Origin: Metellina segmentata
Lineage: Eukaryota; Arthropoda; Arachnida; Araneae; Tetragnathidae
Assembly: GCA_947359465.1 (NCBI GenBank)
Contig: OX375881.1
Coordinates: 72,873,914-72,937,913 of the forward strand
DNA length: 64,000 nucleotides
Direction: 5' to 3'
The notes under the pieces are model-generated. The model saw nothing but the letters and a program-made list of their open reading frames with translations. It ran no database searches and was not told the origin of the DNA. A program made the position numbers and the translations under genes. This document shows positions 1-11,969 of the stretch, one piece after another. Position 1 is the stretch's first letter. Every line of letters starts with the position of its first letter.

Positions 1-597
1 AAATTAGGGATATGTTTTGAATGCAATGGAAAATATTTATCCTATTTAGTAATGAGTGTTTCAGTAGCGATATTCAGTCATATGATCATGACAGAACTTT
101 GATTTAAAAGTTAAACCAGTGATCTGTTTTATTTACTGCTGTAAATTAAGCTCAGAAGTATTTTAACTTTATGGATACGCAATTATCTATTCAAATTAAA
201 TTAGGAAAAAAAGTATACGGAAATATTTTAATTTACTTATACTGAAAAGAAATGTTTGTTAATGTTACTTATAAATTCATTTCTTTCATATTTAAAATGA
301 AAATTATTGCTTTTCGCTGCGATTTTATAGTTTATATCAAGGCTTCAATAAATGTATACTGTGTAAATGAAATTTATCTTCCTATTTCCTACAAAAAGAT
401 TTGCTTGAAACTTCAACGTTTCCCTGCTAATAGCTATATTTAATTCAAAGTTGTCTGTTCCGAAGTTTCATAACATTGTGGATAAGGTTTTCAAAATATT
501 TTAATTTAGCTCTAGGAATGTGTTTTAAAATATATAGATCGACAGATCACTACATAATATCTGAGCAGCCAAAATTTTGATTCATTTTATCAATTAA

Positions 598-1244
598 CTA
601 GGGGGCCCGCCCCCTGCTCGCTAACGCTCGCCAACCCCCGGAGAATTGCTTCGCAATTCTCATTGGTTCGCTGCGCGAACCTATGCTCGCTTCGCTCGCA
701 TCAATGAAGACACGTGTCCTAGAAGAAGGGATTGATTACAAAATAAGATTTTCCAAAAAAATATTTTTCAAATCTAAATTTGTTGCATTACATAAAAGAT
801 ATATACAGTACCTCTAGAATCAGAATTTAAATGAAAACTTTGAGCAAATTTTTACTCGCAATGTGGACGCTGCTTTGGAAATTGAATACCCAGCATGTTG
901 TTTGTGTGTACATTTCCCCAGTACTCGAGCCACCCATACACTTTTTGACTGAGTTTGTTGTCGAAAGTTGTAGTGCATGCGTCTTGTTGTACTATAATTG
1001 TTAGCCTTGAAAAGGACCGTTTTTTAAATAGCCCTGAAAAGATCCTCCGCTTTCTTAGATTTCTATTACAAACCGCAACAGCTCGTCTAAAATTCATTTT
1101 TTTCAATAAAATTTCATCCGATAACACTATAGATTCAAATGAGTCGCGAGGCTCCTAGTAAACAAACAATCGCACAATGTTGCCAAAACGCGGTAACAAA
1201 TAACGTCTTTTTTGCGTACCACGTAAGAGAAATATATATATAGA
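598..1244 (-). mobile_element. Non-autonomous Helitron, copy E (647 bp)
   Basis: On the - strand the element starts TCTATATATA and ends CTAG. It lies between a host A and T, which is the Helitron insertion rule. Next to the CTAG end is a GC-rich hairpin (stem GGGGGC/GCCCCC). Two more hairpins follow at about 642-661 (GAATTGC/GCAATTC, loop TTC) and 666-682 (GGTTCGC/GCGAACC, loop TGC). The middle (720-1150) shares nothing obvious with the other copies, so this is a separate subfamily. It encodes no Rep or helicase. The boundaries are inferred from the termini; the right one is less certain because it sits in a TA-rich run. Confidence 0.7.
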
Positions 1245-1504
1245 TAATAAAGTGTTGTGTTAGGTTTCACATATTTTAATCCATTTGCAATAAATACAGC
1301 ATCCATATTTACACAAAGGGATTTCACATCTCCTATTAATGAAATAAAAATTTTCAAAACAATGTAATAGCATTCCATTTATTTATACTGTTGTCAATTC
1401 CTCCCCCTTTTATCCATGGAAAACAGCCCAACTTAATCATTTAACCTTAATTAGATCCTAGAATTCTACTTCCTTCAATTTACCCCATTCCCTTGTTTAC
1501 ATAC

Positions 1505-2092
1505 GATGTGGTATGTTTTGACTCTAAACCGATTTTCATTCATAATTCTGAGTTCTTTTCTATCTACCAGATTTCTTATTGCGTTCTGTAATCAGACTGA
1601 CGCTTCGACCTGGCTAAAGACCGTCGTGTTCACTAATGGTGGCTGAGGCACGTTAAATAGGTCGTGGTCACAAAGTCCCCCATGTTCCCATACCAAATCA
1701 ATACCTTTGGGGGTACCTGATCAGGAGGTTATCGGCCTCTGATTGGGATCTAAATTACGATATGTGTGAGTGAATGGATGTGTGAAAGGGACCTTCCTGT
1801 AAAACGGATGAGTCATGCATTAAGAAGTCCAACCCTCCGGGGAAATGGCACCCCCAATTGGGCCATATATTGCCCGCACGACAGCAACAACAACAATCAG
1901 ACTGATTAAAAATGTCATTAGAGTGACTAGCTCTTCTATTTTTGTTTAACACTACTTAATACCTAGCTCCCACAGCTCAATTCAAGCACATTTTTACTAA
2001 GCTTTAAAACTGACGTATAAATCCCGTAACACTCGATTTCACATTACTTATATCAGCGGTTGCCATTGGACAAAAAACAAATACACAAATAG
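1505..2092 (+). repeat. Dispersed repeat R, copy 1 (interrupted)
   Basis: The sequence outside the inner insertion matches two other places in the window (27880-28098 with 28600-28646, and 29575-29820). Shared landmarks in order are a CCAGATTT block, an ATCAGACTG block, a TTCATTAGAGTGAGCTC-like block, and an end block ATTGGACAAAAAACAAATA (GACAATAAACAAATA in the others). It has no coding potential and its class is unknown. The fixed AATAAACAAATA end suggests a retroposon tail. Confidence 0.6.
1601..1894 (+). mobile_element. SINE-like retroposon with CAA tail
   Basis: This 294-bp insertion ends in an ACAGCAACAACAAC tail. It is flanked by a perfect 11-bp target duplication, AATCAGACTGA, at 1590-1600 and 1895-1905. 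It splits repeat R: removing it and one duplication copy restores the uninterrupted R sequence seen elsewhere in the window. I see no clear pol III A/B boxes, so the promoter origin is uncertain. Confidence 0.8.
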
Positions 2093-2917
2093 AAAAATAT
2101 ATAAATATTTATATATTGATTCCCTTGAAGAATTTGAAATATTGTCGTCGAAAGAATTCGCCAATTCTTCTAGCTCAAGTTCCAAGATTTATCCTGTGTG
2201 AAGCTTGTCTTTCACTACGGGAACTCAAACCCGCTTCACTGGTCTCTATTTCCTCCATCTCAAAAACCATATATCTTTTGTCTATATTTGCCTTTTGGGA
2301 GGATTTCTTTTTTCCTTCTCAACAAGTGCTCAAAATTTGAGCCGCCTTGCACATAGAATTCCCAAACTTTCGCATAAGCTCTGCGAAAACAGCCGTCTAT
2401 TTCAGTTCCACTTCTATGTGGTACTCAGGTTGAAGTCTCAATGGGCTGGATTTTGGACAGAAACTTAATACGTTTTCGTATATATCTCACGGGGTTTCGC
2501 TTTAGCGTTCTCAGCGTTGTCCTATTCCTTGGGTGTTCCAATGAATAGGAAAACCAATTGTATTTCTCCATCTGGCATTTAAGGAACTTATTGGGTAAAG
2601 AGGAATGACGATTTGCTATTAACCTCTTCCATTTTGTTTCGGCAATGCGTAGTATGGTTGTATTACCAAGTATGGTCTCCTTTTTATATTTTTATACTTC
2701 TTCACAGATAGATTCGAATTCACGATTCTCGAATTCAGTAGATTCGGTTTTTTAAGTCTTGAAGTACTCAGTACTTTTAAAAGAACTTCAAGAACTCAGT
2801 ACTTTTTTTTACAAAAGTACTTTTTAAATTTATGTAATTTAATAGTAAAATTTAATAGATCAATATTAATATTTAAGCTTATTTTTAAACTCCGTGTTGT
2901 CAGCCCTGCAAGTATTT
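2093..2917. other. No recognisable feature
   Basis: The stretch 2116-2470 is less AT-rich than its surroundings and holds short open frames up to 87 codons, but they match nothing I know and have no splice context. Around 2760-2825 a short AAGTACT/AGTACTT motif recurs about five times. Confidence 0.5.
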
Positions 2918-2919
2918 TC

Positions 2920-3103
2920 AACGAGATATCTCGTCCAACACTATGTGAACAATTTTGATGATGACAAGATACCTCGTCCTCAAGATATATAATGCCGATC
3001 TTTTAAAAGATGACGAGTTCAATATCTGGTCAGTTTTCTTGTAATGACGAGATGTCTCGTCCATAAAATATGATCACTTTTACTCATGACGAGATATCTC
3101 GTC
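2920..3103. repeat. Tandem palindrome array, site 1 (GAGATATCTC units)
   Basis: Four to five units about 42-49 bp apart (2920, 2963, 3012, 3046, 3088) each carry a version of the palindrome GACGAGATATCTCGTC. The last, 3088-3103, is perfect over 16 bp. Spacers resemble CAAGATCTGATCAGTTTTGCTAAT. Related arrays lie at 16243, 35738 and 47101. The function is unknown. Confidence 0.85.
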
Positions 3104-3807
3104 GAAAGAACCGACAGAAGTGTTAGGTAAAAGTATTTTCTATTTCTTGCAAGTAGATTGAATAATTAAAATATATTTATTTTTGAGAAATTATTATACC
3201 CAGATAGAGGCCGTGGCCCTAAAATAATATTTCCATGTGTCCGCAAAAATAATTTAAGGCAAAGTATAGAGGTTGACATAAAATTAGTCGCAATCGGATT
3301 AGAACAAACCATGTACAGATAAAAAGACAGTGATTTTCTACGATCTACCAAAAAAGTTTTAAACATTGAAAAGCTCTTAAAATATTTAACTTAAGCCCAT
3401 ATTAGCACAGGGGCAAAATTTTAAATCTCCTGATATTTTAACAAAGGAATGTAAAATGTTTTTCCAATTGGGGTGAAAAATGAGGTTTCAGAAAAATTCC
3501 TCCCAGAATTACATTTTTCGTAAAAAAAAAAATGAGGTGTAAAACAATGACACAAAAACAACAAAGCATCTTAAAAAATGACCAAAACCTAAAAAATTCT
3601 ATTTTGTGTACAAATTAACGAAAAATGTTCGAACAAAGGTACTTAAATCAGTTTTGGTTTCCAAGAAACAAATTTCTTTTCGCTCGAATAACCATTTCAG
3701 TTTTAAGAAAAGATAAAATATCATTCCAATCCTATCCATAATAAAGATCGATGAGATAATAGTATTTTTGCTCTAGAGCACTGCTGCTGTAGCATAACCT
3801 TAAAATA
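3104..3807. other. AT-rich, no feature seen
   Basis: There are only short frames, A-runs and no repeat that I could match within the window. Confidence 0.5.
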
Positions 3808-3809
3808 TA

Positions 3810-4943
3810 CAGTCGCGGGGGAAAAACTGAGAACCTCCTTTTATTTCGAGCACTATTCATACAATAGCAGATATCTTCAAGATATCCTTGAATAGGGAAT
3901 AACGGCCTCTACAAATTCAAATCCAAAAATTGTATTAGGAGGCGTCTTCTTATGAAAATGTACACAAACAAAATTTCTAATTGAAACACCGTGTTTTTAT
4001 GCCATACTCATTATGCAGCGTTAAATTAGTCTAAATATGAAATTTCATGTCTTTATTACTTTTACATCCCGAGATATGAAATCTTAAAATTTCTTCAGAT
4101 TTCAGGGATCATCTCGAAATAGAAATTCGCTCCTTTTAGATCGAGATTAATTTAAGTTATAGCTACACGAATTGTAAGTTTAAACACTATTTAAAACGTA
4201 TTATTCAGCGATCCGAGAATTATTATATTTATTGTGCAAGGCAAACGATTTGAGAATCACATTACTAAATTAACTACGCAAGTTCAAACTATCCGAGAAA
4301 TTATTTTCAGTGGTTTGTCACACGTTTATAAAACTTTTCGTTGCCCCTAAAATCACAATAATCATGAAAATTTAATGTAGCGTATAAACTAACTATCGGA
4401 ATGATCTAAAATTTTGCATGGCAGTTCTAGAAGTTCTTCTGAAGCGTTGATTCCCATCAAAATACTATAATACGGTTCCAATTCATAAGTTTTGCTAACT
4501 TTAATTTAATAATTATTATTACACACCAAAAACTATTTTTTAAATAAAATATTGAGTGGATTTTGTTTGGGTTGTTTAACAGTAACATGGTACAAAAGAC
4601 TATAGCTATAAAAATATTATTTAGGATGATATCCATAAAAGTCTAAGAAAATGTTTTAACATTAGGAGCTTCAGTCTTTACTGCACTCATAACTTCGAAA
4701 CGGTAAGACTTAATGACATAAAATTTGGTATGTGAAGTTAAATTTTGATACAGATTCAAAATTGTGTGTCGAAATAGGGGTGAATAATGAATTCGAAGTG
4801 AATATGAAGACAGCCTTTTATGCAAATTTTATGCATTTAAATATTCAGATGCCGTTAGTTTCTGTCAAGCGCCATCTTTGAATTTTCGCTACTTTTAAAA
4901 TTGCTCGATTGAAGAGGGGTGTTTCGGGTTTTTTCCGCGACTA
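3810..4943. mobile_element. Mariner/Tc1-type remnant with TIRs
   Basis: The left end CAGTCGCGGGGGAAAAAC follows a TA (3808-3809). The right end GGTTTTTTCCGCGACTA precedes a TA (4944-4945). The two ends are inverted repeats of each other (AGTCGCGG...AAAAAC), and the TA flanks fit the Tc1/mariner superfamily. No transposase frame survives in the 1.13 kb. Part of the interior (about 4620-4900) resembles 61985-62335, so the family has a second, truncated copy here. Confidence 0.65.
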
Positions 4944-5057
4944 TACATACCAAATAAATAAATAAATGAATGTTGTAAAATTATTGTGAGGTAATCTGCT
5001 TTAAAAACGTATAATTTTGAGTAAAATTCCATGATAAAGGAGAGTTTTAGCAAAAAC

Positions 5058-5059
<2 letters not shown>

Positions 5060-5131
<72 letters not shown>
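5060..5131 (+). repeat. (GT)n microsatellite
   Basis: About 36 uninterrupted TG/GT dinucleotides, followed by a short GAGAGAGA run. Confidence 0.98.
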
Positions 5132-5138
<7 letters not shown>

Positions 5139-5554
5139 CAGAGAACATATTATTGTGGCAACAAAATTATTATATTGTAATCTGATGCTGTGTAGTTTTA
5201 ATATAGAATAATTTTAGTATTTTAAATGCTTAAGAGCCACAGAAAAATTAGTACAGAAGACAGGATACAAATTACATTCAACTCCTCCTATGCACGTTAT
5301 TGGTTGAATTTGCCAGTGCATAAATAAAGCGATAGACATCTATTGAACCATCTAAAGCTGTTTCCGTTAGCACGTTATCACAATTTAAGCGATTTTCAAC
5401 GTGGTCTAATATTTGGTGCACGTGAATTGGGTCATAGCACTTCGAGAGAGGTTTGAATTTTCACATACTACTATTTTAAGCGTGTCCCGTAACTACAAGA
5501 ATTTTGACAAAACCTGCACTTATTAAAGTAATGTGGTGGTAAAATGAATCTCGT

Positions 5555-6360
5555 TGAAAGTAACCAGCTTTGACAGGGAAGGATAATTTCACCCGATTGG
5601 GGTGTATCAATGCCTCAATAGCATGGGATTTCAATACTAGACGCTCAAGAAACATCAGAGTGAAAACTACAACGTTTTATCAAATATATAAGCTTTAAGT
5701 ACCGACTCCAGATAAGAATACACTTGATAAATACTCGACACATAGCTATGTGCCTCGCCTGGGCTCGAGAGCAATACCATTCCACTACTGAACATTTGAT
5801 GGCTGAAAACGAGCCTGTTCTGATGAACCACGTATCCAACTATTTCAGGCAGATGAAAGGATCCATATGCCAAGAAAACTCACTAAACAATGGATCTCAC
5901 TAGTCAATTGGGAATGGTACAAGCTGTTGGCGGTTCCACACTGGAAGGATATGTTTACCTGTCATTCAATGTGACCTCTGGTACGTGAACAAGCGTCTCT
6001 GACGGGTGAACGCTATGTGTGTATCCTGTTCTGAAGGGTTACACCCGTTTATGTTCTGCCTGCAATTCTTCTGCTGAGTTTGGCATCTTCAACAGGACAA
6101 CGCTAGTCTAGACAGGTCAATCTGAGTTTGGGGTCTGACCATTCCCATCTAAGTCACTAGATCTCACTTTATCGACACATTTGGGATGCAATGCAACTCA
6201 CTTTAGAGTACAGAAATCCTACACCTAGGAATACAATCGAATTGTGGAGCACTCTGTAGGAAAAATGGCGTTCAATGCCTACAAAATGCTTCCTCAAACT
6301 CTCAGATTCTATGCCCGTCGTATTCGCTCCAGTGGGAGGTCTACCAATTATTAGACAGGC
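5555..6360 (+). pseudogene. Decayed Tc1-like transposase
   Basis: Pieces of a Tc1-family transposase can be read across several frames. A FDR-E-I start-region motif lies near 5567. LQQDNAS, the second catalytic-Asp region, lies near 6093. A block like SLDLTLSTHLGC near 6160 sits where the family has SPDLNPIEHLW. Stops and frameshifts interrupt every frame, so it cannot be functional. I found no clear inverted repeats; the right end may be near 6385. The assignment rests on these short motifs only and is tentative in its limits. Confidence 0.5.
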
Positions 6361-6389
6361 GTACCACTTTTTCTAGCACGTCAGTGTAT

Positions 6390-7040
6390 TTAAACATTTG
6401 AGGGCAAATATGCATATTTTAACCCACGTAGTACCATCTTGCATTTTCTTTCTTTGACAAGTTAAAAAAACAACGTAATATGGCTTTCAAACTGACTAGT
6501 ATAGCTTACCGATCCATAGAAACGTATGGTAATTGAATTAGTATTTGTTGGAACTTAAAACCGGAAAAAATGTTCCAGTTCGGAATGGAATTTATACTTC
6601 CTTTCTGCTTTCTTTAAGCTTATTCAGCGAAGGTTTGATCACGTGACATAACTTAATAAATATTTACGAACAAAAAATTCTGTTTGGACCTACTATAAAT
6701 TATCTGCATGTTTATTCTAAAAGGTTTTATGTAAAGTATCATCAATCTAAATAAACGTCTGTTTAATGAGCTGTATATAACTGATTTTTCCATAGAAGTA
6801 ATTTCACTTAAAGCTATAATATTCACTTTTTCTATGAGATATATTTTCAATGTAAACCAACCAGACGGTCTTTTTGTCCAAATGCTATGGAATGATGCAT
6901 ATCGCGGTTAGTTTAATATGTAGTTTATCGTCGTTTTGACAACGTTTTGTTTTTATTCTAATTAATGTTGACCCAAGAAACTATCATATATCAATCAGGA
7001 ATTTATTCTTTAGAATTTGTATTGATATAGTTGTATTGCT
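6390..7040. other. AT-rich, mostly featureless
   Basis: No gene is seen. The end of this stretch (about 6960-7110) is weakly similar to 53180-53340 and may be an old dispersed repeat. Confidence 0.45.
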
Positions 7041-7199
7041 CGTATCGTATTCAAAAGACAAGCCAATTGATGCTCATGTTCTGAATACCTACAGGAAAAG
7101 CCTAACGCAGCACTAACATTACTATCATGTATTGTATTAAGGTTTACAGAAAATATATCTCAACAAAACTATTCTCAATTCTGCGATTTTTTGGGGGAG

Positions 7200-7498
7200 G
7201 CAGGGTAGCCCGGTTGAGAAATCGGAGGGTTCGCGAGTTCAAAACTCGGTCAAACCGTATACCGTTGTGTAACACGGGGTCTGGTGAACGGGTTGTTAAA
7301 TCTGTTTTGATACGAAATATTCTCGAGTTGGCATGGTGTGGAAGTTTGATAGTGGGGTACCAGCTCAAGTGTTGACCTCGTCATCTGACCGTGGTTCCAA
7401 ATTACGTAGTGTTGTCCATTTCTTTGCGGATTGTTACCGGACAGTCGCCAATAATCCGTTATGTTGATCCAGTGCGGCGTTAATTATCTACCATTAAA
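7200..7498 (+). mobile_element. tRNA-derived SINE, family A, full length
   Basis: The head is tRNA-like: an A-box region GGGTAGCCCGGTTGAGAA and a B-box region GCGAGTTCAAAACTCGG. A family-specific body follows: GGAAGTTTGATAGTGGGG, CATCTGACCGTGGTTCCAAA and a GCGGCGTTAATTA tail block. At least eight more copies with the same body are in this window. The product would be a pol III transcript with no protein. Confidence 0.85.
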
Positions 7499-7499
7499 A

Positions 7500-8540
7500 T
7501 TCTGCTATTTTGCGCTATCATTAAAAAGTTATCATTTGAGCATACGAGTTGATCCACTAGCTCCTAGAGAAGGTGATAAATCTAGAAGGTGGTGTTTGAT
7601 CTTGGCTTGAGGAGAATCACTATCAGTTTGCGCTTTAAAGTTGTTTGTTCATTCTTCAGACGTCAGTCCAGCTAACTTTTAGAAAACATCTTTGGCTTTG
7701 AAATTCTAGCATTATGAGATACAAACTATCGCAGACTAAAAATATTTTTTAATTAAATAAATTTGTTTACTTTTTTTCCCATTTCAATTTCATACGCGGA
7801 ATGAAAGTTGAATTTATACTTTTTTCTCGTAAAGGGCTTATTTTAATTACTAAGTTAAAGACTGGCAAAAAAAAAACTAATAATAACTAATAAAGTTGCA
7901 TTTTAGCAAGTGTTTTGTAGTGCACGGAATGTCTAGTTTCTTTTGGCTGTTTAATTAACCTCTTTAATTAAGTATTTCCAAAAATTGTAATACGTTGGGG
8001 CACTTTACGTAGATTTTTGGGTCATAAAAAATGTGGTGATTTTATAATCATTTAACAGTGCATTTTGCATCTTCTTCTAAAATTTACTTGATAAATAAAC
8101 TAGCCATGAAAAAGAATAGCTGTTTCTGTTTCCCAGGCTACGTACATACGAAACTAAATTTTCATACATCCAAAGTGTTAACAATCACATGAAAACCAGT
8201 TGTTATTTAACTGTTATAAACTTCCTATAGGAATGGTGTCACATGTTCAGGTTATAACATCTGTTGTTAATCACACAAGTTAAATACTTAGAACTGTTTC
8301 TATACATAAATTAAGAGATTTAATTGATGTTTCTTTGTTAGATAGTGTGAAATGTATTTTCTAATAATAAAGCATGAAGTCATCGAATACAAACTGTTGT
8401 CTTCAATTAATGCAATTAAATTAAGTTATACCGGGATAAGAACATTTCACTTATTTTTCTAGAGTAGAGTTTTACTAGCATTAAATACTTACTCTAACTA
8501 ATAACGTATAGGATGCATTTTATGGATGAGTGGTCAGGAA
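7500..8540. other. AT-rich, no feature seen
   Basis: Poly-A and poly-T runs and short frames only. Confidence 0.5.
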
Positions 8541-8544
8541 AATT

Positions 8545-9220
8545 TAGATTCCATAATATCAGTTATTTATTGGATAAAAACGAATACAAATAAAAGTAGA
8601 TTTTCAGTTTATAATAAGAGAAAGAATTTTAGTGGTTGACTTCAAATTCAATGCAATCTATTTGTTGGATACAATTAAATTCAAAATAATTGTCGTTTGC
8701 GCGTGCAATTATGCGATTGTTGTTTCAATTTTTTTAAACTTTTCCAATATTGCGAGTGCCGCTGCAGATAGCCGGCAACATGTTAACATGCAAGTTTTAA
8801 TAAATTCATTTTTTGGTTGCTTTGAATAACAGTGTTGTTCTACATAAATCATTCGCAATATAATCCACTTTAAAAATTTGTTTAACACTTGTATCCTTAC
8901 ATAGACAAAATAGTGGACAAGTATTAATTAGAGTTTAACTACTAAAATAACTAACTAGAGACTTTAAACTCATCGTAAACTATATATTATACAAAAAGAA
9001 ATATTTTTGTTCACAAATAAGATAAATTAGAATTCCAACAGCTGACTTCAAACTCAAAGCAATGTATCCGTTAAATGCAAATGAATGTTGATTAAAATTT
9101 TTCAACATTTGACTTTAAAATCAGTATAAACCATCTACTGTATAAAAATGAACACAAATAAATGTTTCAGATTATAAATAACAAAATTAGAATGTCAAAT
9201 AGGGATTTGATTTTTCTTCC
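8545..9220 (+). repeat. Degenerate long-period tandem repeat
   Basis: The motif series GACTTCAAACTCAA, TAAACTATCTATT, ATAAAAATGAACACAAATAAA, TTTCAGATTATAA and AAAATTAGAAT recurs near 8560-8650, 8945-9060 and 9110-9200 with many substitutions. A short frame at 8632-8829 lies inside it and is probably incidental. Confidence 0.55.
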
Positions 9221-9678
9221 CATCTCTCCTTTCGTTACATAAGTAAATTGGAGTTTATCTAGTGTACCGTGATTCTAGTTCCCTTGCCTACCATTAGAAC
9301 ATAAGATTTTATAATATATAGCGACTCCCTATCTTACAAGTTTTCCTGGAAATGTCTTTTAAGGAAAGCGTAGTTTCTTTTCCAGTAACTGTGTGTGGTA
9401 TAAATATGTTGAAACGTGACATCTGGGTTTTAAATGCTCCAAGAGTTCGCCTTCCTTACTGAAATGAAGGAAGTTGATGATCGTTAGACTTGGGTTGCAC
9501 TCCGAATATCCCTACAAGAGACTATTTATTCTGGTTGAAATAACAGCCACGTTTCTATTTCTCCTTTTTCTTAAATGTAAAAACGAAGGCTGATGGCTTC
9601 GAAAACAAAAACAAAAAGAAACCTACGGAGAGTTTGGGAAACAAATTTTGGTTTATTGCACTTGGTTTTTTTTTTTAA
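9221..9678. other. No feature seen
   Basis: Ordinary AT-rich sequence before the Helitron end. Confidence 0.45.
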
Positions 9679-11223
9679 CTAGGGGGCTCCGCCCCCTGCT
9701 CGCTTACGCTCGCCAACCCCCGGGGATTGCTGCGCAATCCCATTTGGTTTGCTTCGCAAACCAACACTCCTTTCACAGATGTCATTTGGTTTGCTTCGCA
9801 AACCAACATTCCTTTCACAGAGTGAAACTATCTGAATAATTCGTATTATGCTGATTTCACTTTCCGGTACATGACGTCACAGCGAGGGCTACGCGCCCTG
9901 CTCGCTTACGCTCGCCGACCCCGGGGATTGCTACGCAATCCCGTTTGGTTTGCTTTCTCAAACCAATACTTCTTTCGCAATTGATTTCACTTTTTTTTGC
10001 TTTAACACTTAATGCACCCTAAACTAATAGCCGCATCAGTAAAAAATCTTCTGTATCTTGTTCCCTGTACAATTTTAAGTAAACAGTGTTAATATCAAAA
10101 CTTTACGATTGTACTTTGTCGGTAAACTGTCTTGAGAACAGAGGGAAAAAAGCGAGCCTTTTTCCTCGCCAAATAAAAAGAAATCGTTTTTATGGCAATT
10201 GTTGCTACGATAAATTTGATATCTGGCAAACCCGATAGTAGGAAATGCAACCCACTGCTGTTTGCGGAACCAGCTATGCGAACTGAAAAATACGAAATTT
10301 GTGTCACCAACTTTTGATTGCATCGAATTTATTTATGAACCAATTTTAAAAATAATTGTACCGTAAGAAAGAGTACATTGTGAGGTATACTGCAATATTT
10401 TTAAAATTAAAAACTAACAGTAATACTATATAGATATGACCATTTTAGTTTTGTATCGGAAGTTACGATCTGAAAGTTCCGAAAATTGTATGACCTACTT
10501 TTAATTCCATCGATTTTGTTTATTAACCAATTTGAAAAATAATTGTACCATAAGAAAGAGTGTAATGTAGTGTATTCAGTGATGTTCTCAAATTTAAAAA
10601 ATAATGGTTTTTGCCGTAGACATAACGGTTTTAACAAAACGTAGCGAAAATATCCGAAGATTCCGAATTTTGTATCACGAACTTTTGATCGCATCCAATT
10701 TAATTATTAACCGATTTCAAAAATAATAGTACCGTAAGAAAGAGTATATTCTGAGGTATACTGCGATATTTTAAAAATTAAAAACTAATAGTAATTAGAT
10801 ATAGATACGGCAGTTTTAAAAAAAAGTAACAAAAATGTCCCGATTTTTCCCGAATTTCAAAAAAATATTATCAAGAACCACATTTAAATTTCAAAAAAAA
10901 CTCGACGAGCTGCAAAAATTTACGTTGAGAGGTACTCTTAAAAAAAAACTCACGACTAAAGACTGAAATTTTGAATGTGTTTTGCTCACTCGCGGAAGAA
11001 ATTTCACTTCTTCAACTTTAACACTTAATAAAACCTAAACTAATAGCTGCATAGGAAAAAAATCTTAATAATTATCCAGGGAATACGATGAAGAACAAAG
11101 CATGTTAATTTCATATTTTTCCGATCAGTACTTTCTCGGGAAACCGTCTAAGAATGGAGCTAAACAACAAAAATTTCAATTCTTCGGCGGCGGCGGCGGT
11201 AACTTTTTTTTAATATAGAGAGA
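9679..11223 (-). mobile_element. Non-autonomous Helitron, copy A (1545 bp)
   Basis: Read on the - strand: host A, TCTCTCTATATTAAAAAA at the 5' end, and ...GGGGGCGGAGCCCCCTAG then host T at the 3' end. The 3' region holds a string of three-base-loop hairpins at 9723-9743 (GGGATTGC/GCAATCCC), 9746-9762 and 9787-9803 (both GGTTTGC/GCAAACC). A second set of this 3'-end sequence starts near 9890, so the end is duplicated. The interior repeats a block of about 180 bp three times (landmark ACCGTAAGAAAGAGTA near 10361, 10548 and 10731). A GGCGGCGGCGGCGG run lies just inside the 5' end. There is no Rep/helicase coding, so it would need an autonomous partner. Confidence 0.85.
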
Positions 11224-11282
11224 TAACAGGATATACTTAATGAATTGCTTTAAGTTGATTACTCTCTTGAATATGGGAAACA

Positions 11283-11306
11283 CGCGCGCGCGCGCGCGCG
11301 CGCGCG
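11283..11306 (+). repeat. (CG)12 microsatellite
   Basis: Twelve CG dinucleotides in an AT-rich, otherwise CpG-poor setting, 60 bp outside the Helitron 5' end. Confidence 0.98.
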
Positions 11307-11309
11307 GTT

Positions 11310-11926
11310 TTTACTCTACATTTATTTTTTGTTAAGGAATTAATATAACCTGTAACATTTAAATCGATTGTAATTAGAAACGATATTATGTTTTATATGG
11401 TATGTATAAATATTCTAGTGTTGTATTTAGTTGTACCACTGTCTTATAATGCATTTTCATAATGTTTGTACGATTCACTTTGGGAGTGGTTTAGTTTGGA
11501 TTTAGATCAGGTTATTTGTATCTGTTTGTGCATACATGTTGGAGAATTATAGTATACTAGGATGAATGGCCCGTTATGCGATAGGTGCAAAACAAAATTT
11601 TTTTATTATGGCCAAACTTCATTTATATATTTTTTAAAACCTGACGATACGTAATCAGTGGTTATGTATAAACCTTTTTTCATCACTATATGTCAACTTT
11701 TGTTGGTCACTGGCTATGTACAAATCCTTTTCCACCATCTTCTGTCAACTTGCCTTGATTTCGTAGGTCGTTCTTTTCTGAGTAGTACTGGTAAAACAAT
11801 ACTATTGGAAAACTTAATTTTTGATCAACACTAGTAAAAATAATGAGCTGCGTACGGCAATCGTTTTGTACTCAATGTTATTTCCATGGCGATTTTGAAT
11901 GTAATTATTTTTGATAATGCCGACCA
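11310..11926. other. AT-rich, no gene seen
   Basis: A 50-bp segment is imperfectly duplicated at about 11655-11755 (GTTATGTATAAACC.../GCTATGTACAAATCC...TGTCAACTT). Confidence 0.4.
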
Positions 11927-11968
11927 ACCGGTCTAGTGGTCAAGGTGTCTTACCTTAGGAAGAATTAA
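11927..11968 (+). repeat. SINE head fragment
   Basis: GCCGACCAACCGGTCTAGTG followed by GTCAAGGTGT closely matches the tRNA-like start of the full family-A SINE at 59794. The rest of the element is missing. Confidence 0.65.
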
Positions 11969-11969
11969 A

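Noticed and set aside
9648..9839. Open frames over the Helitron 3' ends (also 22627-22995), with repeated FANQHSFHR-like text
   Set aside because: They are translations of the hairpin-rich terminal repeats. They occur wherever the repeat does and have no gene context.
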